Of a stretch of 7,447 nucleotides of DNA, positions 7,001 to 7,447 are shown piece after piece. Position 1 is the first letter of the stretch. Each line of letters starts with the position of its first letter. The DNA lies in NCBI GenBank assembly GCA_937897625.1, contig CALCNZ010000164.1:1-7447 (forward strand), written 5' to 3'. Below the pieces are notes generated by a model that saw only the letters and a program-made list of their open reading frames with translations, had not been told where the DNA came from and did not search any database. The stretch comes from an uncultured Flavobacteriales bacterium. GTDB taxonomy: Bacteria > Bacteroidota > Bacteroidia > Flavobacteriales_D > Sanyastnellaceae. A program made the translations under genes and the position numbers.

Positions 7001-7447
7001 GGTTGCGCTTGGCTCCAATGTCGCTAGTGTTACGGTAATAGGAGCCGAATAATAGCCTGCTTGAATATCAATGGTTGGACGAATGGCGTAAGCATTGCCG
7101 GTAGCTCCCGAGTTTGCGGCACCTTGCGAAGGATTGGTTTGAATGAGCATATTACCTGAACCGTTCGGAACACGTCCGTATGACTGATTCATTTGATTCG
7201 GACTTAGAACATCGAAATCGTAACTTTCTAAAATATTTCCAGAAGGATCTGAGAAAACTACGTCTTCACCATTCGATTGAGTTACCTTGAAACTCGTATT
7301 TGTTTGTCCGAGATAAGTTGGATTGTAAGCTCCAACGCCACTTACTAAAATTAATTTATAACCATTCGCTGGGACGATGACTCCTGGAGGAATCTGATAT
7401 TTCATCGGATTCAGAGCATTGTCGCTAAGCCAATAGCCGCTGATATT
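4037..7447 (-). CDS. Multidomain CotH-like surface protein with T9SS type B sorting domain (5' end outside window)
   Basis: This is a large secreted protein, truncated at its N-terminus by the window edge. The frame stays open from the first in-window methionine (7405-7403, residue 1 here) to 7447, adding 14 codons (NISGYWLSDNALNP), so that ATG is internal and the signal peptide lies outside. Domains in order: lamin-tail domain (up to about residue 100; SGYWLSDN, IPANGYKLIL-like core); chitobiase/hexosaminidase C-terminal-like domain (110-188; ATIYYTLNGTQP); CotH kinase-like domain (194-570) with FKAAANDN (279-286), HIRDAY (295-300), NGQYWGVYEIREKVDDTDY (325-343) and WRYALWDNDATFGHY (445-459); five InlB-B-like repeats (584-1023); and a gliding-motility-associated C-terminal domain (1026-1122). 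CotH proteins of spore formers are atypical protein kinases; in Bacteroidota the family occurs in exported proteins of unknown substrate. Nine cysteines lie between residues 302 and 749, none in the last three repeats or the sorting domain, which would suit extracellular disulfides. It ends 24 bases before mutA. The export route is strongly indicated; kinase activity is not shown. Confidence 0.93.
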   Translation of the reverse strand, partial: NISGYWLSDNALNPMKYQIPPGVIVPANGYKLILVSGVGAYNPTYLGQTNTSFKVTQSNGEDVVFSDPSGNILESYDFDVLSPNQMNQSYGRVPNGSGNMLIQTNPSQGAANSGATGNAYAIRPTIDIQAGYYSAPITVTLATLEPSATIYYTLNGTQPSNASTLYTGPINISTTAVLRAIAYSPTAGILPSFTETNTYFFGNDNHTIPVVSISGTTLDGSWNGSELTNMEFFQNGTFVVESHGDSNEHGNDSNAYGQKGFDYITRDALGYDDKVEHPMLHTSTRQSYQRLIFKAAANDNYPFSGDGAHIRDAYVCELSRLGNLHLDERKTRSCIVYINGQYWGVYEIREKVDDTDYTKHYYDQPAGNVDYLKTWGATWTEYAAAPGFNPQTQWNTLVNFITTNNMATQANYDYVVTQYNTMSLIDYFILNGYTVCTDWLNWNTSWWKGTNPLGDARRWRYALWDNDATFGHYINYTGVPSTQPTADPCQIESQGDVGGQGHIPVLNALFDNPNFFADYIQRYAELSNTIFSCDRMIEVLDSMIVVIDPEMTRHTQRWGGNVTTWNNNVQAMRDFIQARCSNEIIDGISSCYDVTPFNVTFQIDGVGSIVVGETALNPNEIPFSGTYFADLPIDIEAIVDSVVGPCSSFQGWQIISGTGTIGDPTAAITTLTIQSDVTLQAVFGVPASGPVTVLSDVLPAGAGNVVFNGTALASYPSSFIVNAGDSTAVSVTANPWFTFNHWESSNATILPNATSTSVYFNPCAADTVVAIFDQTPHAILQVDVMPAGTGTVTMDGTVLAAYPWNNEIVADIDYTFTANPIPGVTLFDHWEINNNPLNPNTLSPDVLLHLMVSDTLVAVFTVIHDFPLTVDVQPAGAGTINLNGSPWTPLPSTQVYTENTFMNFAAMPIDSWSTFNHWEINNHVLSPSLSSSIVNFNFTQEDTLVAFFDVIPHHELTVIVNPPAAGTVQFDTGNSTTNSLTIQNEDNVLVNFTSIPEPYWEFTGWESTAGTPINPNLTAYQVSASFNTTDTIIANFSKEPFLYFVPNSFSPNNDDLNEVFKPVLNAFDPTDYRFSIYDRWGVLIFETNDPNKGWNGTFKGTGTNYSENDAYVWKLHVRPIGSRERLELMGTLTLFR
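4040..4330 (-). other. T9SS type B (gliding-motility-associated, CHU_C-like) C-terminal sorting domain
   Basis: The last 97 residues of the CotH-like protein form the cargo signal of the type IX secretion system. Diagnostic pieces are FVPNSFSPNNDDLNEVFKP (1030-1048), FSIYDRWGVLIFETND (1060-1075), GWNGTF (1079-1084), YVWKLHVR (1097-1104) and the terminal MGTLTLFR (1115-1122). This matches the CHU_C / gliding motility-associated family used by SprB-type adhesins rather than the shorter type A signal. From family knowledge, such proteins cross the outer membrane through the T9SS and stay on the surface or are released; type B cargo often depends on a SprF-like partner, and none is encoded in this window. 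Confidence 0.92.
4337..5656 (-). repeat. Five tandem ~83-88-residue InlB-B-like (Ig-type) repeats in the CotH-like protein
   Basis: Five consecutive units share one plan. The first strand is VLPAGAGNVVFNG, VMPAGTGTVTMDG, VQPAGAGTINLNG or VNPPAAGTVQF in units 2-5, with a diverged QIDGVGSIVV in unit 1. A central aromatic motif follows: FQGWQ, FNHWE, FDHWE, FNHWE, FTGWE. The closing strand is TLQAVF, TVVAIF, TLVAVF, TLVAFF, TIIANF. Approximate residues are 584-670, 677-759, 765-847, 852-936 and 941-1023. The pattern fits the divergent InlB B-repeat/Flg_new-like families, which act as extended stalks or adhesive spacers on surface proteins. Units 2-4 resemble each other most, with HWEINN shared by units 3 and 4, which suggests internal duplication. 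The DNA is much less similar than the protein, so the duplications are not recent. Confidence 0.85.
5696..6826 (-). other. CotH kinase-like domain of the surface protein
   Basis: Residues 194-570 form the probable enzymatic core. The block begins with IPVVSIS (194-200) and passes through an unusual polar, His/Asn-rich loop, ESHGDSNEHGNDSN (227-240). It then shows the conserved run of exported Bacteroidota CotH proteins: LIFKAAANDN (277-286, usually LRxxGND), HIRDAY (295-300), the YWGVYEIREK strand (328-337) and the acidic D451-N452-D453 in LWDNDATFG. In the characterised spore-coat members the fold is a degenerate protein kinase with acidic residues binding metal-ATP; which residues here fill those roles cannot be decided without structural alignment. 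The tail contains DPEMTRHTQRWGG (534-546), another typical element. Confidence 0.82.

Noticed and set aside
7403..7405. ATG at 7405-7403 as the true start of the CotH-like gene
   Set aside because: The frame is open to the window edge and the upstream codons encode SGYWLSDN, part of the lamin-tail domain; there is no signal peptide after this ATG although the protein carries a secretion domain.

Overview
The window looks like a chromosomal segment of a Bacteroidota bacterium, probably from the Flavobacteriales (Crocinitomicaceae/Cryomorphaceae-like). I infer this from four things. A very large secreted protein ends in a gliding-motility-type (type B) C-terminal sorting domain of the type IX secretion system. 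Start codons lack clear Shine-Dalgarno sequences. Methylmalonyl-CoA mutase is a two-subunit enzyme with a short small subunit. Base composition is moderate, in the mid-40s % GC by eye. The assignment below phylum level is weak.

All supported genes are on the minus strand, so transcription runs from high to low coordinates. In transcription order the first is a 5'-truncated gene (4037-7447) for a multidomain surface protein: lamin-tail domain, chitobiase/beta-hexosaminidase C-terminal-like domain, CotH kinase-like domain, five tandem InlB-B-like repeats, and a T9SS type B sorting domain. After only 24 bases comes mutA (2891-4012), the catalytically inactive small subunit of methylmalonyl-CoA mutase. 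Next are mutB (843-2894), the catalytic, cobalamin-binding large subunit, and mazG (70-846), a nucleoside triphosphate pyrophosphohydrolase. Last is the start of a previously unlisted gene (1-68), whose first 22 codons encode a lipoprotein signal peptide.

The mutA/mutB and mutB/mazG junctions are both 4-base ATGA overlaps, and mazG is followed by the lipoprotein start codon after a single base. The block mutA-mutB-mazG-lipoprotein therefore reads as one translationally coupled operon. MutA and MutB together interconvert succinyl-CoA and methylmalonyl-CoA. The epimerase and the MeaB/ArgK-type GTPase chaperone that usually accompany the pathway are not in the window. MazG is a general nucleotide-pool housekeeping enzyme and its link to the mutase is positional only.

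There are no RNA genes, CRISPR arrays, insertion sequences or convincing terminators. The only non-coding stretches are 24 bases at 4013-4036 and one base at 69. Most of the window is ordinary metabolism. The items most worth a second look are the CotH/T9SS protein with its repeat array, the tight coupling of mazG to the mutase genes, the abbreviated MutA, and the edge lipoprotein.
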